Assembly (NCBI GenBank): GCA_001910725.1
Contig: MJGA01000011.1
Location: forward strand, 186,001-250,000
DNA: 64,000 bases
Direction of reading: 5' to 3'
DNA from: Phanerodontia chrysosporium
Lineage: Eukaryota > Basidiomycota > Agaricomycetes > Polyporales > Phanerochaetaceae
The first letter of the stretch is position 1, and each line of letters opens with the position of its first letter. Positions 1 through 11,802 of this stretch are shown here, in pieces. The notes beneath the pieces were generated by a model. It did not search any database. It was not told the origin of the DNA and saw only the letters and a list, made by a program, of their open reading frames with translations. The translations under genes were made by a program, and so were the position numbers.

Positions 1-2417
1 CTTGGCCGCGTGCTGCTAATAATATACCTGCACAGCAAACGTACGAGGAAATGTTCATGAAGATCAATCCTCTTGAAGCTGCTGCAGCATCAAAGAACAA
101 GTCGAAAGATATTCACCTCCCATCTATCGATGTCAACTTTGGCTCGAACCGTATCTTGTGAGTGAGCACGTGTAAGGTTGCTCTGCTACTCGCTGATTGT
201 GTTGTAAGGTCTGGTGCCTCGCTTACGCTAGCTCATGGTCGCCGCTACGGTCTCATTGGTCGTAACGGTGTCGGAAAGTCTACATTGCTTCGTCACATTG
301 CGATGCGCGAAGTTCCTATTCCCTCACACATTACCATTTTGTTCGTCGAGCAAGAGGTATGTCCCTGTAAATTCCTTCATGTCGATGTTCTCACCGACAT
401 GGATAGATCGTTGGCGATGACACAACTGCACTTGACTCGGTTCTTAAAGCCGATGTCTGGCGTGACACTCTCCTTCGAGAGGAGGCCAGCCTTAACGCGA
501 AGCTGCAAGAGCTCGAGAACGAGAATGACGAGAAGCGATTTGACGACGCTAGGGAGGAGGCGCAGACGCGACTCGCTGAAGTACATGCACGCCTTGCGGA
601 GATGGAGGCCGAAAGCGGACCTGCGAGAGCGGCAGCTTTGTTGGCTGGTCTTGGTTTCAGCGAGGCTGACCAGTCGAGACCGACCAAGTCATTCAGTGGT
701 GGTTGGCGTATGCGACTCGCTCTGGCTCGCGCACTGTTCGTTAAGGTACGCGTTGGCCATAATGTGGCATGTGCTGTGCTCATGTTTTCATAGCCTGCAC
801 TCCTGCTTCTCGATGAGCCGTCTAACCACAGTTCGTCCTCCTTTCGGACTTTGCGATGATAACTCGCTAACACCACGCTATAGTCGACCTTAACGCGTTG
901 GCATGGTTGGAAGACTACCTCCAGACATGGCCGGGAACCCTCTTGGTCGTGTAAGTGCTCTCAAGGTTCTGAACATGACATCCTGCTGACTTGCTTCTAA
1001 CAGATCTCACGATCGTGCATTCCTGTAAGTGGCTCATTTCTGCATACTCGGCCTAATGTTAACATTCAGGTAGTGACGCAGTCGCAACGGATATTATCCA
1101 CATGCATTCTGGTCGGCTCGACTACTACAAAGGGTGAGTCCCGATACGACCATGTGCTACTCGCGATTTATACGGAGCTGACCTGGGTGACAGGAATTTC
1201 ACGCAGTTCTACTCTACCAAGACTGAACGTGACAAGAACCTCAGGAAGGAATATGAGACTCAGATGGAGTACAGGAAGCACCTGCAGGCGTTCATTGACC
1301 GGTGGCGTTACAACGCAAACCGAGCTGCGCAGGCACAGTCGAAGATCAAGATTCTTGAGAAGGTATGTGGCTGCTTGTCTGTGCTGCTCTCCATGTTGCT
1401 GAGAGTTTGTACAAGCTCCCAGAGCTTACGCCACCAGAAGCCGATGAAACAGAGACATTCAAGTTCCCAGAGACAGAGAAGATCTCGCCTCCACTGCTGC
1501 AGCTGAACGAGGTCACATTCGGCTACACTCCTGATAAGATTCTGCTCAAGAACGTTAATATTGATGTTGGTCTCGATTCTCGGATGGCCATCGTTGGTCC
1601 TAATGGTGCTGGAAAGTCTACGCTGTACGTTCGCCATATTGCTACGTGCACTGACGGTTGGCTCACTATCTATGAAGGATTAAGCTCCTCATGGGCGAGC
1701 TCAAGCCCATCTCAGGCCACGTCACTCAGAATGGCCGTCTCAGGATTGGTTACTTCGCGCAACACCACGTTGACAACCTTGTTCCTACGATGAGCCCCGT
1801 GCAATTCCTGGCACATAAGTTTCCTGGCAAGACTGAGCAGGAATATCGGTCGCATCTGGGCAACTTCCAGATCAGTGGAATGACTGGGTAAGGCCCCGCA
1901 GAGCCCGGTTGTCGACGAGGCTTACTGTTTCTTCCAGCTTGCAACCCATTGGCACTCTTTCCGGAGGTCAGAAGTCTCGTGTGGCGTTCGCTGTCCTGTC
2001 TCTCCAACGACCCCACGTATTGCTGCTCGATGAGCCTACTAACCATTTGGATATTGAGGTATGTCCCTGCCACGCATGGTAGAATGTATAGTATACTGAC
2101 GAGACATTGGCCAGGGTCTCGACGCGCTCATGGCAGCACTCAGCAGTTGGAACGGAGGCGTAATCGTCATCTCTCACGATGAGCGCTTTATCACGACTGT
2201 TGCGAAAGAGGTCAGTCTGTTGCTTCACTTCGTTGTAAATCATGACTGACTGGCTCCACACAGCTCTGGGTCTGCGCGGATGGGACTGTTAGCAAGTTCA
2301 AGGGCGACGTCCAGGCGTACAAGGTAAGTACTAGTTGTCGTTCACAGCTCGGTTACAAGTCGTACTTACATCATAGCGTAGAGTCTTATCGTCAGCAACG
2401 TCAAAGCCAAGCCTTAG
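1..2417 (+). CDS. GCN20: GCN20/ABCF3-type ABC ATPase (5' end outside window)
   Basis: Soluble ABC-F ATPase with two ATP-binding cassettes and no membrane domain. In yeast GCN20 works with GCN1 on ribosomes to activate the GCN2 kinase under amino-acid starvation. The first Walker A reads GRNGVGKST, with signature [16 protein letters not shown]. The second reads GPNGAGKST, with signature [12 protein letters not shown] and Walker [12 protein letters not shown]. Exons that keep the frame: to 157, 209-356, 407-745, 794-830, 884-950, 1004-1024, 1074-1133, 1194-1362, 1416-1624, 1678-1887, 1938-2058, 2115-2210, 2264-2323, 2382-2417. The 1004-1024 exon is only 21 nt and encodes part of the conserved SHDRAFL H-loop. 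The N-terminal GCN1-binding region lies upstream of the window. GCN20/ABCF3 is preferred over ARB1/ABCF2 because the segment between the cassettes and the short C-terminus fit it better. Confidence 0.93.
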
Positions 2418-2840
2418 ACACAAAGTTAACTGCTGTATATTCCGCGTGTATCCTACAGCCAAGTTTCATGTATTCATACACCTGTGCGGCTGCATTCAAA
2501 AGGAGGAAATTTGCTCCAAGCGCTTACGTTAACAGGCCGTGACCGTGAGTAAAAATTGAACCTGAGTGGAAATAGCGTCTTCCGCCTTGTTGTGAACCTC
2601 TTCGTACACTCCATGAGAGGTATCCGTCCAGCATGGACCTCTTGCATTCTCTCTCGACAATTCTCCTCACGAGCTGTTGCCGGGTTTGTGCCGGCGCGTT
2701 ACCGTAATGTGACTGGCACGGGTCACGTGATTAGTCACATTTGGCCTGTTCAAGTCGCGTCTTGTCGCGTTGCATCCAACCATCACCACGCCTCATTGTT
2801 CTCCACGTCGCCTGCGAGCGCCTCATCGCCGTATAGCACG
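2418..2840. promoter_or_regulatory. GCN20 3' end / TOP2 upstream region
   Basis: Holds the GCN20 3' UTR and the TOP2 promoter. A CACGTG E-box lies at 2734-2739 inside a near-palindromic GTGACT/AGTCAC setting. The TOP2 frame is open upstream of the preferred start, with an in-frame ATG at 2612 (see findings). No separate gene is seen. Confidence 0.5.
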
Positions 2841-5800
2841 ATGAGCTCGTCCGAGGAGAACTTCGACATGGATGTCTCCGGCTCTGAGTCGGACGACTAC
2901 GCCCCGGCCCCCAAGAAGACCACGAAGGCCCCCGCGAAATCTAAGGCAACTGCGAAGGCCGTTACGAAAGCTGCCGCGAAACCCAAGGCTACAGCAGCAA
3001 AGAAGATGGTCTTGGTCGACAAGGATGATAACGCGAGCGACGCGGACCCAGATGAAGAGGAGGACGATGCAGGCCCCAGCGAGAAGTCCGCAGTCCCAGC
3101 GAAGAAAAAGACCGCGTCTGAGACGTACCAGAAGGTCCGCAGCGTCCATTAATCCACATTGCATTCTGTGATATCTAAATATCTCGACCTTTGTTCCAGC
3201 TCACCCAATTGGAACACATTCTCAAGCGTCCTGATTCATACATCGGCAGCGTGGAGAAGATTACTCAGGCAATGTGGGTCTGGGACTCGGACACCAAACG
3301 TATGGTGAACCGGGAGATTACCTATGTGCCGGGTTTCTTCAAGATTGTGGATGAGATCCTCGTTAACGCGGCGGACAACAAGGTACACGCTCCGGCAGTT
3401 GACATACTTGCTTATATGCTGACACTTGGGGCAGATAAACGACCCGAATATGGATACTATCAAGGTCACCATAGACCCAGAGAACAACACCATTTCCGTC
3501 TACAACAATGGGCGCGGTATCCCTATCGAGATGCACTCCACGGAGAAGGTGTACATCCCAGAGCTCATCTTTGGTCACCTGCTCTCCTCGAGTAACTACG
3601 ACGATGACGAGAAGAAGCTCACCGGTGGTCGTAACGGTTACGGTGCGAAGCTGGCGAACATCTACTCCACCGAGTTCACCGTCGACACCGCGGACAAGAA
3701 CTCCGCCCAGCGCTATGTGCAGACATGGACAGATAACATGGGCAAGATGGGCAAGGCGAAGATCACGAAGAACTCGAAGAAGGAGGAATACACCCGCGTT
3801 ACGTTCAAGCCCGATCTGAAGCGGTTTGGGATGGACTCTATCGACGACGACACGGTTGCGCTCCTCAAGAAGCGTGTTTACGACTTGGCGGGCACTACCA
3901 AAGACGTCAAGGTCTTCCTCAACGACGAACGCATCAAGGTCAAGGGTTTCAAGCAGTACGTCGAGCTGTACTTGAACTCCGTCGCCGAACAAGCCCAGGA
4001 GGAGTCTGGTGGCGCAGCGCAGGCTAAGCCTACGATGATCTACGAGACTGTCGGTAAACGCTGGGAGGTCGCGTTCGCTGTGTCTGACGGGACGTTTCAA
4101 CATGTCGCCTTTGCTAACTCTATCGCCACAACGAAGGGCGGTACACACGTGAACTGTATCGCCGACCAGATTGCCAAGACTCTCGCTGCCAGTATTCAAA
4201 AGAAGAACAAGGGTGCCGCGGTCAAGCCTGCGCACATTAAGAGCCACATGTGGATTTTCGTAAACGCGCTCATTGAGAACCCGACATTCGACAGTCAGAC
4301 CAAGGAACAATTGACGCTGCCCGCCAGCAAGTTTGGCACGAAGCCCACACTTTCCGAGGACTTCATGAAGAAGGTCCAGAAGTCGTCTATCATTGACCAG
4401 ATTCTCAACTGGGCAAGTCGCAAGGCCGACAAGGAGCTCAAGAAGACCGATGGTAACCGGCGTAATAAGTGCGTGCTCAGTTTCTCTAGACTGAACGTGG
4501 TCTTCTGACGCAGCTGCAGGCTCAAGGGTCTCCCCAAGCTGTCCGACGCGAACAATGCAGGAACAAGAAATGCGTCCAACTGTACCCTCATCCTGACGGA
4601 AGGAGACTCCGCCAAGTCCTTGGCCGTGGCAGGCCTTAGTGTTATTGGTCGCGACAACTATGGTGTCTTCCCGCTTCGAGGAAAGCTTCTGAACGTCCGC
4701 GAAGCCAAGCACGACCAGATCATGAAGAACGAGGAAATTCAGAACATCAAGAAGATTCTCGGTCTCCAGCACAACAAGGACTACAAGGACACGAGCGACC
4801 TGCGATACGGTCAGCTCATGATCATGACGGATCAGGTCAGTACAGTGTTTACATTGACTTTGCAGAAGTCTGAAAATGCGGAATTAGGATCACGATGGTT
4901 CGCATATCAAGGGCCTTATCCTCAACTATCTGGATCACTTCTACCCGTCCTTGCTCAAGATTCCGAAATTCCTCGTCGAGTTCGTCACTCCTATTGTTCG
5001 TGTAACGAAGGGAAACCAGAAGATCAATTTCTTCACCATCCCTGAGTACGAGCAGTGGCTAGAGAACACTCCCGACTCTCACAAGTGGAAGTCCAAGTAC
5101 TATAAGGTCTGCACGATAGCTTCTCGACTGTGGGGGCACCTGTTAACGTACGCGCAGGGTCTGGGTACGAGCAAGGACGAGGACGCTCGAGAGTACTTCA
5201 GTCAGATGAACAAGCACATGATCCCCTTCGCCACAGTCAAGGACGAGGAACGTGAGCTTATCGACCTGGCCTTCAGCAAGAAGAAGGCAGACGACCGTAA
5301 GGAATGGCTAAGGAATCTCGAAGTAAGTACGATGGAGACTTCTTCGACCATCTCACTAACAACCCTGCAGCCGGGCACTTACCTTAACCACAACACGAGG
5401 GAGATCACGGTTTCGGACTTCATTAATCGCGAGCTCATCCTGTTCTCGTACGCGGACAACGTTCGATCCATCCCTTCTGTCGCGGATGGTCTCAAGCCTG
5501 GTCAGCGTAAAGTCATCTGGGGTTGCTTCAAGCGCAAGCTGAAGAGCGAAATCAAGGTAATCACTGCCCTGAGTCTAGCCCTCACAGCAGCTAATTAGCA
5601 TCGTAACAGGTTGCTCAGCTCGTCGGTTACATTTCGGAGAAGGCCGCCTACCACCATGGCGAACAGAGCTTGATGATGACAATCGTCAACTTGGCTCAGG
5701 ACTTCATCGGCAGTAACAACATCAACTTGCTCATGCCAAACGGTCAGTTCGGTACTCGCGATCAAGGCGGCAAGGACCACGCCTCGGCCAGGTATATTTT

Positions 5801-8080
5801 CACCGAGCTGTCTCCAATGTCTCGCGCCCTCTTCCATCCCGGCGATGACCCTCTCCTGAACTATCTCAAGGATGACACGGCCGACATCGAGCCGGAGTGG
5901 TACATGCCGATCCTCCCGCTTGTGCTTGTCAACGGCGCGGAGGGTATCGGTACCGGTTGGAGCACAAATGTCCCGTGCTACAACCCTGTCGACATCGTCG
6001 CAAACATCCGGCGCCGCATGAACGATGAGGAGATGGTGCCGATGCTTCCATGGTGGCGCGGCTTCAAGGGCACGATCCGCAAGACCGGCGAGCATAAGTA
6101 CGATGTCACTGGTATAATCAACAAGATTAACGACACCACGGTCGAGATCACCGAGCTGCCGATTCACAAGTGGACACAGAACTACAAGCAGGAGCTCGAA
6201 GCTATGATGGGCGAGAAGGGTGACGGCCCTGTCAAAGTTCGTTGATATCGGTCTTCCGTCTTGCTTATGCTGACTCCCTTACGTTGCTTCATAGGACTAC
6301 AAGGAGTACCACGACAACATGAACGTGCACTTCGTTGTTACGCTCGACGAGAAGGGCATGGAGAAGGCCGAGGCCCAGGGTCTTCACGAGTTCTTCAAAC
6401 TTACCGGCAAGATCAACACAAGCAACATGATGTGCTTCGACTTCGACGGGAAGATCAAGAAGTACAACTCGCCCGAAGAGATCATCGAGGAGTTCTATCC
6501 TATTCGTCTGGCATGGTACCAGAAACGCAAGGTACGCGGTCGCTTAGGCCCGATGGCGCGCGACTCGCTGACATTCGCGTAGGACCATATGGCAGAGCAG
6601 CTTCAACTAGAGTTCGAGAGGCTGACAAACCAGGCCCGCTTCATCTCTATGATCGTGTCGAAGGACCTGGTTGTTTCCGGCCGCAAGAGGGCCGACGTCA
6701 TTGCGGACCTTCGTAAGAAGGAGTTCAGGCCCTTCCCAAAGATCTCCAAGGCCAAGGCCGCTGGCGAGACCGAGGAAGTCGTCGAGAATGATGACGCTGA
6801 GGAAGACGAGAGTAACGACGGATCGCACGACTACGATTACCTCCTGAACATGGCTATCTACAGCTTGACGAAGGAGAGGGTGCGTGCGGAGCGTCCTAGA
6901 GTGTATTTGCAGACTGCTAACGTACCCTGCGAACATAGATCGAGAAGCTGAAGAAGCAGGCCGCCGATAAGGAAGCTGAGCTGCTGAAATTGCTCGAAAT
7001 GACTCCCATCCAGATGTGGAACATAGATCTCGACAACTTCCTCGAGCAGTGGCAGGTGAGCCAATCACCTAGACCAGTGCATAGACGTATCAGCTAAGCT
7101 CCGGCGATAGCTCGATTACCAGTCATGGGTCGACAAAGCCATCGAGCCAGGCCAGGTTGCCAAGAAGAGCAAGCGTAAGCAGCCCACGCTCGCTGCGATG
7201 ATGAAGAAGGCTGCAAAGAAGGAGGCCGGCGACGAAGACGATGGTGACGACGACTTCAAGCCTGGCAAGGCCGGCGGCTCGAAGGCTCGCAAAGCCTTAG
7301 ATTCTAAACCAGTCAAGAAGCCTGCATCTGCGGCTGTGAAGGCTGAGATCAAGGACGAGGAATCCGAAGATGACTATGTCAAGCCTATCGCTAAGAAGCC
7401 GCCTGCGAAGAAAGCTTCTGCGAAGAAAGTCAAGTCTGAAGAGGAAGACTCGGAGGATGACTACGTCAAGCCTGCGCCGAAGAAAGCACCCGCGAAGAAG
7501 ACTCCGCCAAAGCTTGAGTCTGAATCGGACTTCGAGATGATCGAGGAGAAGAAGCCAACTCCTCCGGCCAAGCGTAAGAAGCCTGCTGTCCCAGACGACT
7601 CCGACTCCGACATCGAGGTCACAACGTCGAAGGGCAAAGGCAAAGCAAAGCAGCGCCTGCTAAGCGTAAGAGGTAGGTGTGCAGGAGCGTAGTCACAATG
7701 ATGATGACCTCATGTCCATTCGTAGTCCTGGGAGCGACGCTGGGTCGGACGACGAGGTCGCGCTCAAGCCTGCAAAGAAGAAAGCGGCGACGGAGAAGCC
7801 GCTCACAGATTTCTTCAGCAAGGCGCAGCCCAAACCTGCACCAACGGCGCGGAAGGCCTCCGGCAGCACCCAGGCGTCGAAGGCGAAAGCTCCAGTCAAG
7901 AAGGCAACAAAGAAAGTTGTCGAGAGCGACGACGACGATGTATCTATGGATGACGCGCCCCCTTCTGTTCCGAAACGGTCTGAAGCACCTAGGCGAGCGG
8001 CACGGGCTGCCCCGAAGGCCTACATCGACATTTCTGACGATGACGGGGGTTCTGGATCGGAATTTGAGGATTTCGACTAG
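2841..8080 (+). CDS. TOP2: DNA topoisomerase II
   Basis: Type IIA topoisomerase that passes one DNA duplex through another using ATP; essential for chromosome segregation. Order of domains: acidic/lysine-rich N-tail, GHKL ATPase (GRNGYGAKL), transducer, TOPRIM (EGDSAKSLA and DQDHDGSHIKG), winged helix with the catalytic Tyr of ARYIFT (codon 5793-5795), coiled-coil gate, and a long Lys/Glu/Asp-rich C-tail with repeated SEDDYVKP-like units, probably carrying nuclear-localisation signals. Thirteen exons keep the frame: 2841-3134, 3200-3382, 3435-4468, 4520-4835, 4888-5106, 5158-5322, 5371-5556, 5610-6236, 6295-6531, 6583-6879, 6939-7055, 7111-7676, 7726-8080, giving 1531 residues, usual for fungal TOP2. 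The last intron (7677-7725) is the least certain. Start at 2841 (MSSSEENFDMD) is preferred for its acidic N-tail; an upstream ATG at 2612 is possible. Confidence 0.97.
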
Positions 8081-8392
8081 ACGGCTTTGCTAATTTATTG
8101 CTCTCCCTACCCTCATATCTCTTGTGTGTACTTCAATGCGTACAGCTGACTTCTAACTCTGCTGACTCTTCCTCATCTGCATCTGTACTATTTGACATGT
8201 GTCGTTATAACAATACATTGCATCGTCCCCAGCAGCGTGGCAGCAGTCAATAACGATATGTATGCAGAGTAAGTAACGCTAGTAAGACATTGTACTTATT
8301 ATCCTTCTATGGTATGTATTTTCCACGGTCGAGAATGCTGAAGCGCTCCAGGTTCTCTGTCCCGACGTTCACCTCCCGACTTGCCTCCAGCG
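8081..8392. other. TOP2-mL38 intergenic region
   Basis: TOP2 3' UTR and upstream region of the mL38 gene. No gene or clear motif is seen. An out-of-frame ATG at 8334 precedes the chosen mL38 start. Confidence 0.4.
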
Positions 8393-10031
8393 ATGTACGC
8401 TCTGCACAGACTCCCGCGGGGCTGCGTGCGCTTTGCGCAGGTGCGGGGCAATGCTACCGTTCAGGCTGCTGCCGCTTCCGAGGCCGTGAAGCCACCTCCG
8501 CCTCCAGCACCTGCTCAGCAGAAGCCGCCGACCGCCGCCGCGACACCGAAGCCGAAGGCCGCCAGCACAAAACCCGCAGAGGCTGCTCCGAAAGCGGTAG
8601 GGGATGTTGCGCCTGAGGCTGACGCAAAACGTGCTCGGCGGCGCGTGTTCCCCGCGCACCGCCCGTCCATCTCACTCGAACACCCCCGGAAGTACAGCCG
8701 CCCCATTGCCGTCGGTGCTTTGCCTGCGTACGACCGCGCCCTGCAGTACATCAGGGAGGACTCGGAGAACCTCAAGAAGCAGCTCCGAGATGCTCAGGCA
8801 GAGCTCGAGAAGGCACAGACCTCGCAGGAGCCGGAGGCGGCGGAGAAAGTTGCAGAGTTGCAGGAGCTGGTTCGTATTTTGGAGATTCAAAGCGAGATCA
8901 ACCTGCCCGCTGTACGGTGGAAGGCAAGGAACGGTCTTGGTACGCGCTTTCCTTGTCATTTTGTGTACGTGGTGCTCACACGAAGTAGCTGACATGACCA
9001 AGCCCGTCTACCGCCATCTCATTGAACAGAGGTGGAGAGAAGAGGGTGCTCTTGACTTGGTGGTACGTCGCAGCCCTATACAACATCTCCTAGATTATGT
9101 ACCGTTTTGTAGATGGAACGTATCCACCAAATGGGTGTGGTACCCGATCTGCTCCCTGAGATCCACCCTTCATTGGACCTCCGAGTAAATTTCTTGGAAA
9201 GGCTTCCCGAGAGGCTCAGGAAGCTAGACCGTACAAAGCGGAAGTTTGAGAAGATGGAAGCCGGCATGTACCTTTTGCCAGAGCAGGTAAGTACGTTCAA
9301 AGCCTTCAGAGTATCGATGTATGCTCACTGCCTACCTAGACGCGCAAACCGCCCATGCTTTACACCACTGTCTTCCACACAGAGCCTCGTCTCTACACTC
9401 TCCTCATGTTCGACCTAGGTCAGTGGTATTACCTTCCGATCGCACCACCACTCTTACAAAAGTCATTCTAGACGTCCCTGATCCTGAGAACCACGGGTTC
9501 CAGAGCTACCTGCACTGGATGCAGTGAGTAGTATAAATATGGACTATTACTGGAGTGCTCATTACTCCCTGCTAGACCCAATGTCGAGCTTCATACGTTC
9601 TCGAAGAGCCCAATCCCGCTAACGACCACCCACACACCGTATATCCCACCGCATCCTCAGCGTGGCACACCCTACCACCGCTACGTGATTATGCTCGTTC
9701 CGCAAGTGAACTCTACGGAACGCATCAAGGTACCTGTGCCCACGATGGAGGAGCGTCTCGGATTCAGCTACCGCGACCTTGCGGCCAAATACGGTCTTGA
9801 TGCTACCAAGGGCGGAGGCATCTTTATGTGGAGAGAGGTCTGGGACGAGACTGTGTCGAAGATCTACGCAGAAACTCTCAGTACGCACTCTTCTGTCACC
9901 ATATATGCTTTCGGACTCATAATCCGCTTTTTATCTCAGAAATCGAGGAACCCGTCTATGGCAAGCCCCCGAAGGCGGACCCCTACGAGTACTTCAAGAC
10001 CACACCAAAATATTCTGCAGCATCTGCGTAG
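8393..10031 (+). CDS. MRPL35: Mitochondrial large-subunit ribosomal protein mL38 (yeast MRPL35 type)
   Basis: Component of the mitochondrial 54S ribosomal subunit; the family has a phosphatidylethanolamine-binding-protein (PEBP)-like fold in its C-terminal half. The N-terminus (MYALHRLPRGCVRFAQVRG) is Arg-rich and lacks acids, like a mitochondrial presequence, and is followed by a Pro/Ala/Lys linker and a coiled coil (about residues 115-155). The conserved core includes YTTVFHTEPRLYTLLMFDL and then DVPDPENHGFQSYLHWM. Exons: 8393-8939, 8989-9062, 9113-9286, 9340-9418, 9472-9523, 9576-9880, 9940-10031, in frame, 440 residues. The ATG at 8393 is the first in frame. The PEBP motifs make this either mL38 or a PEBP protein; the targeting peptide, the long N-terminal part and the overall length favour mL38. 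Confidence 0.85.
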
Positions 10032-10742
10032 ATTCTACTCCATACATACCAGGGCTATGCTGGGTTGCTACATCTGCCTTATATCATTCGCTAATGGGTG
10101 TTCACTTGGGCTGCGACGCAGATCCTCTCCACGGAAGAGTTTCTTCCCTCGACGCCTGCCGGTTGTTTGCAAGCGATGAATGCGATAGTGCGTGGACATG
10201 AGGATTCTAGATGTCACGCAACGTCATGGGGTCGCCGCGAATGCCCTACATCTTCCACCATACCGAATTGCCGTACTCCTTGCTCTCTGCGCTGAACATG
10301 CGAGCTGATCTCGTACGCGGCCCCGAAATATGGTCTGCGTGATGCAGTAGACTCATTTTGACTCTTGTGTTTGAACGTTTCGGTTCGTAAAACCTCTCAT
10401 GAACAACGCTGCGATCAAGGGGAGACGTCCGACGCTCGCCCTCGCAGTCGGTATCTCAGCACAGACGCTGCAGGAACCTGCTGCCGCGCGTACGAAATCC
10501 TTCCGGCGGGCGCGGTCATCAACGTGACTGATTACGAAGCCATGCGGAAGGATCATTCGTCATGCATCCTGCGCGCAAGCACGGCATTTGACCGTAGGGA
10601 TGCACAAAAGAACGCAGCTTCGAGTCAGGCCAGCGGCGGCGGGCGGCTGTTGGGGGAGATTATCAGATAAAAGGGGGTGGGCTCAGAGATAACTCAGCAT
10701 CTCCAAGATCATCCCCCGCTCACTGACTACACTCCCACAGCG
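10032..10742. promoter_or_regulatory. mL38-O-methyltransferase intergenic region
   Basis: No gene is supported here. A TATA-like AGATAAAAGG at 10665-10674 lies about 70 nt before the methyltransferase ATG and is a plausible core promoter. The rest is unassigned. Confidence 0.4.
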
Positions 10743-11592
10743 ATGTCGACACAGTCAACGCAGACGAGGTTCATTGACGACAACTGGGTCCGCAGCGACC
10801 GTTATCACAACTCGTTTCTGCTCAAGCCCGACGCCGCGCTCGACCATGCGCTGAAGAACAGCACCGATAATGGCCTCCCCGAGATCGCGGTCAGCGCTGC
10901 GCAGGGCAAGCTGTTGTACCTCCTCACCAAGTCTATCAACGCGAAGCGCGTTCTCGAGGTCGGCACCCTTGGGGGTAAGGATAATCTGCTGCTGATCGCA
11001 ATGCGATCTCATTTGCGTTTCAGGTACTCGACGATCTGGTTCGGGAAGGCGCTCCCTGAAGATGGGCGCGTCGACTCATTACCCTCGAGCTCGAGGAGAA
11101 GCACGCTACGGTACGTAGCCACGATTGACTAGCACGGATTCATCGCTGACTGAACCTGCACCCAGGTCGCTCGCCAGAACTTCGAGTACGCCGGCGTGTC
11201 CTCAAAGATCGAGGTCCGCGTCGGGCCGGCGGCCGAGTCGCTCAAGCAGATCCCGTCCGAGGAGTACTTCGACCTCGTCTTCATCGACGCAGACAAGCCC
11301 TCGAACCCGGTGTACTACAAGGAGGCCCGCCGCCTGACGCGGAAGGGCGGCGTCATCGTGCGTCTTCCGCGTCCTATCCGCGGAGTGTTCCTCTCACGCA
11401 TGTCTCCCACAGATCGTGGACAATGTCGTCCGCTCCGGACGCGTTGCCGACCCCGCAGAGGAGGGCCCGTACGTCGAAGGCGTCCGCGAGCTGCTCAAGC
11501 TCATACAGGAGGACGCCGGCGTTGAGGCGACCACGATTGGCACTGTTGGCGAGAAGGGCTACGACGGCTTCACGTACATCCTCGTGCTTTGA
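10743..11592 (+). CDS. Class I SAM-dependent O-methyltransferase (CCoAOMT family), apparently frame-shifted
   Basis: Resembles the caffeoyl-CoA O-methyltransferase family (Methyltransf_3), which methylates catechol-type hydroxyls. Seen: SAM motif I VLEVGTLGG, then YSTIWFGKALPEDGRV, then FDLVFIDADK with metal/substrate residues, then GGVI with IVDNVVRSG, and a C-terminal GYDGFTYILVL. Exons by splice signals: 10743-10974, 11024-11110, 11166-11357, 11413-11592. The conserved pieces do not stay in one frame. One base is short at the first junction beside a G5 run (10971-10975), and one more between 11065 and 11078. Spliced length is 691 nt; adding two bases gives 231 codons, the expected size. 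The gene is therefore either a young pseudogene or carries two base-call losses. The methylated substrate cannot be told from sequence. Confidence 0.8.
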
Positions 11593-11802
11593 TGCCTGCG
11601 CTGCCTTGCGATGCCCCATATATGGATGATATGTATGCATATACCTTTAAGAATGTAAAGATATAGGTGTCCTACTGCCGCACGTTTCGAGTAGCACGGG
11701 CTGGTGTACTTTACCTCGTGGTGCTATTACCATTTCACGATTACAGAATTCATACATCAAGCTGACTAGGGAGAGTCCTCCCGTTTTCACTATCTACCCG
11801 GC

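Noticed and set aside
3363..4772. 469-residue open frame on the reverse strand of TOP2
   Set aside because: It lies fully opposite a highly conserved TOP2 exon; GC-rich codon use often leaves long antisense frames. No splice sites, motifs or start context support it.
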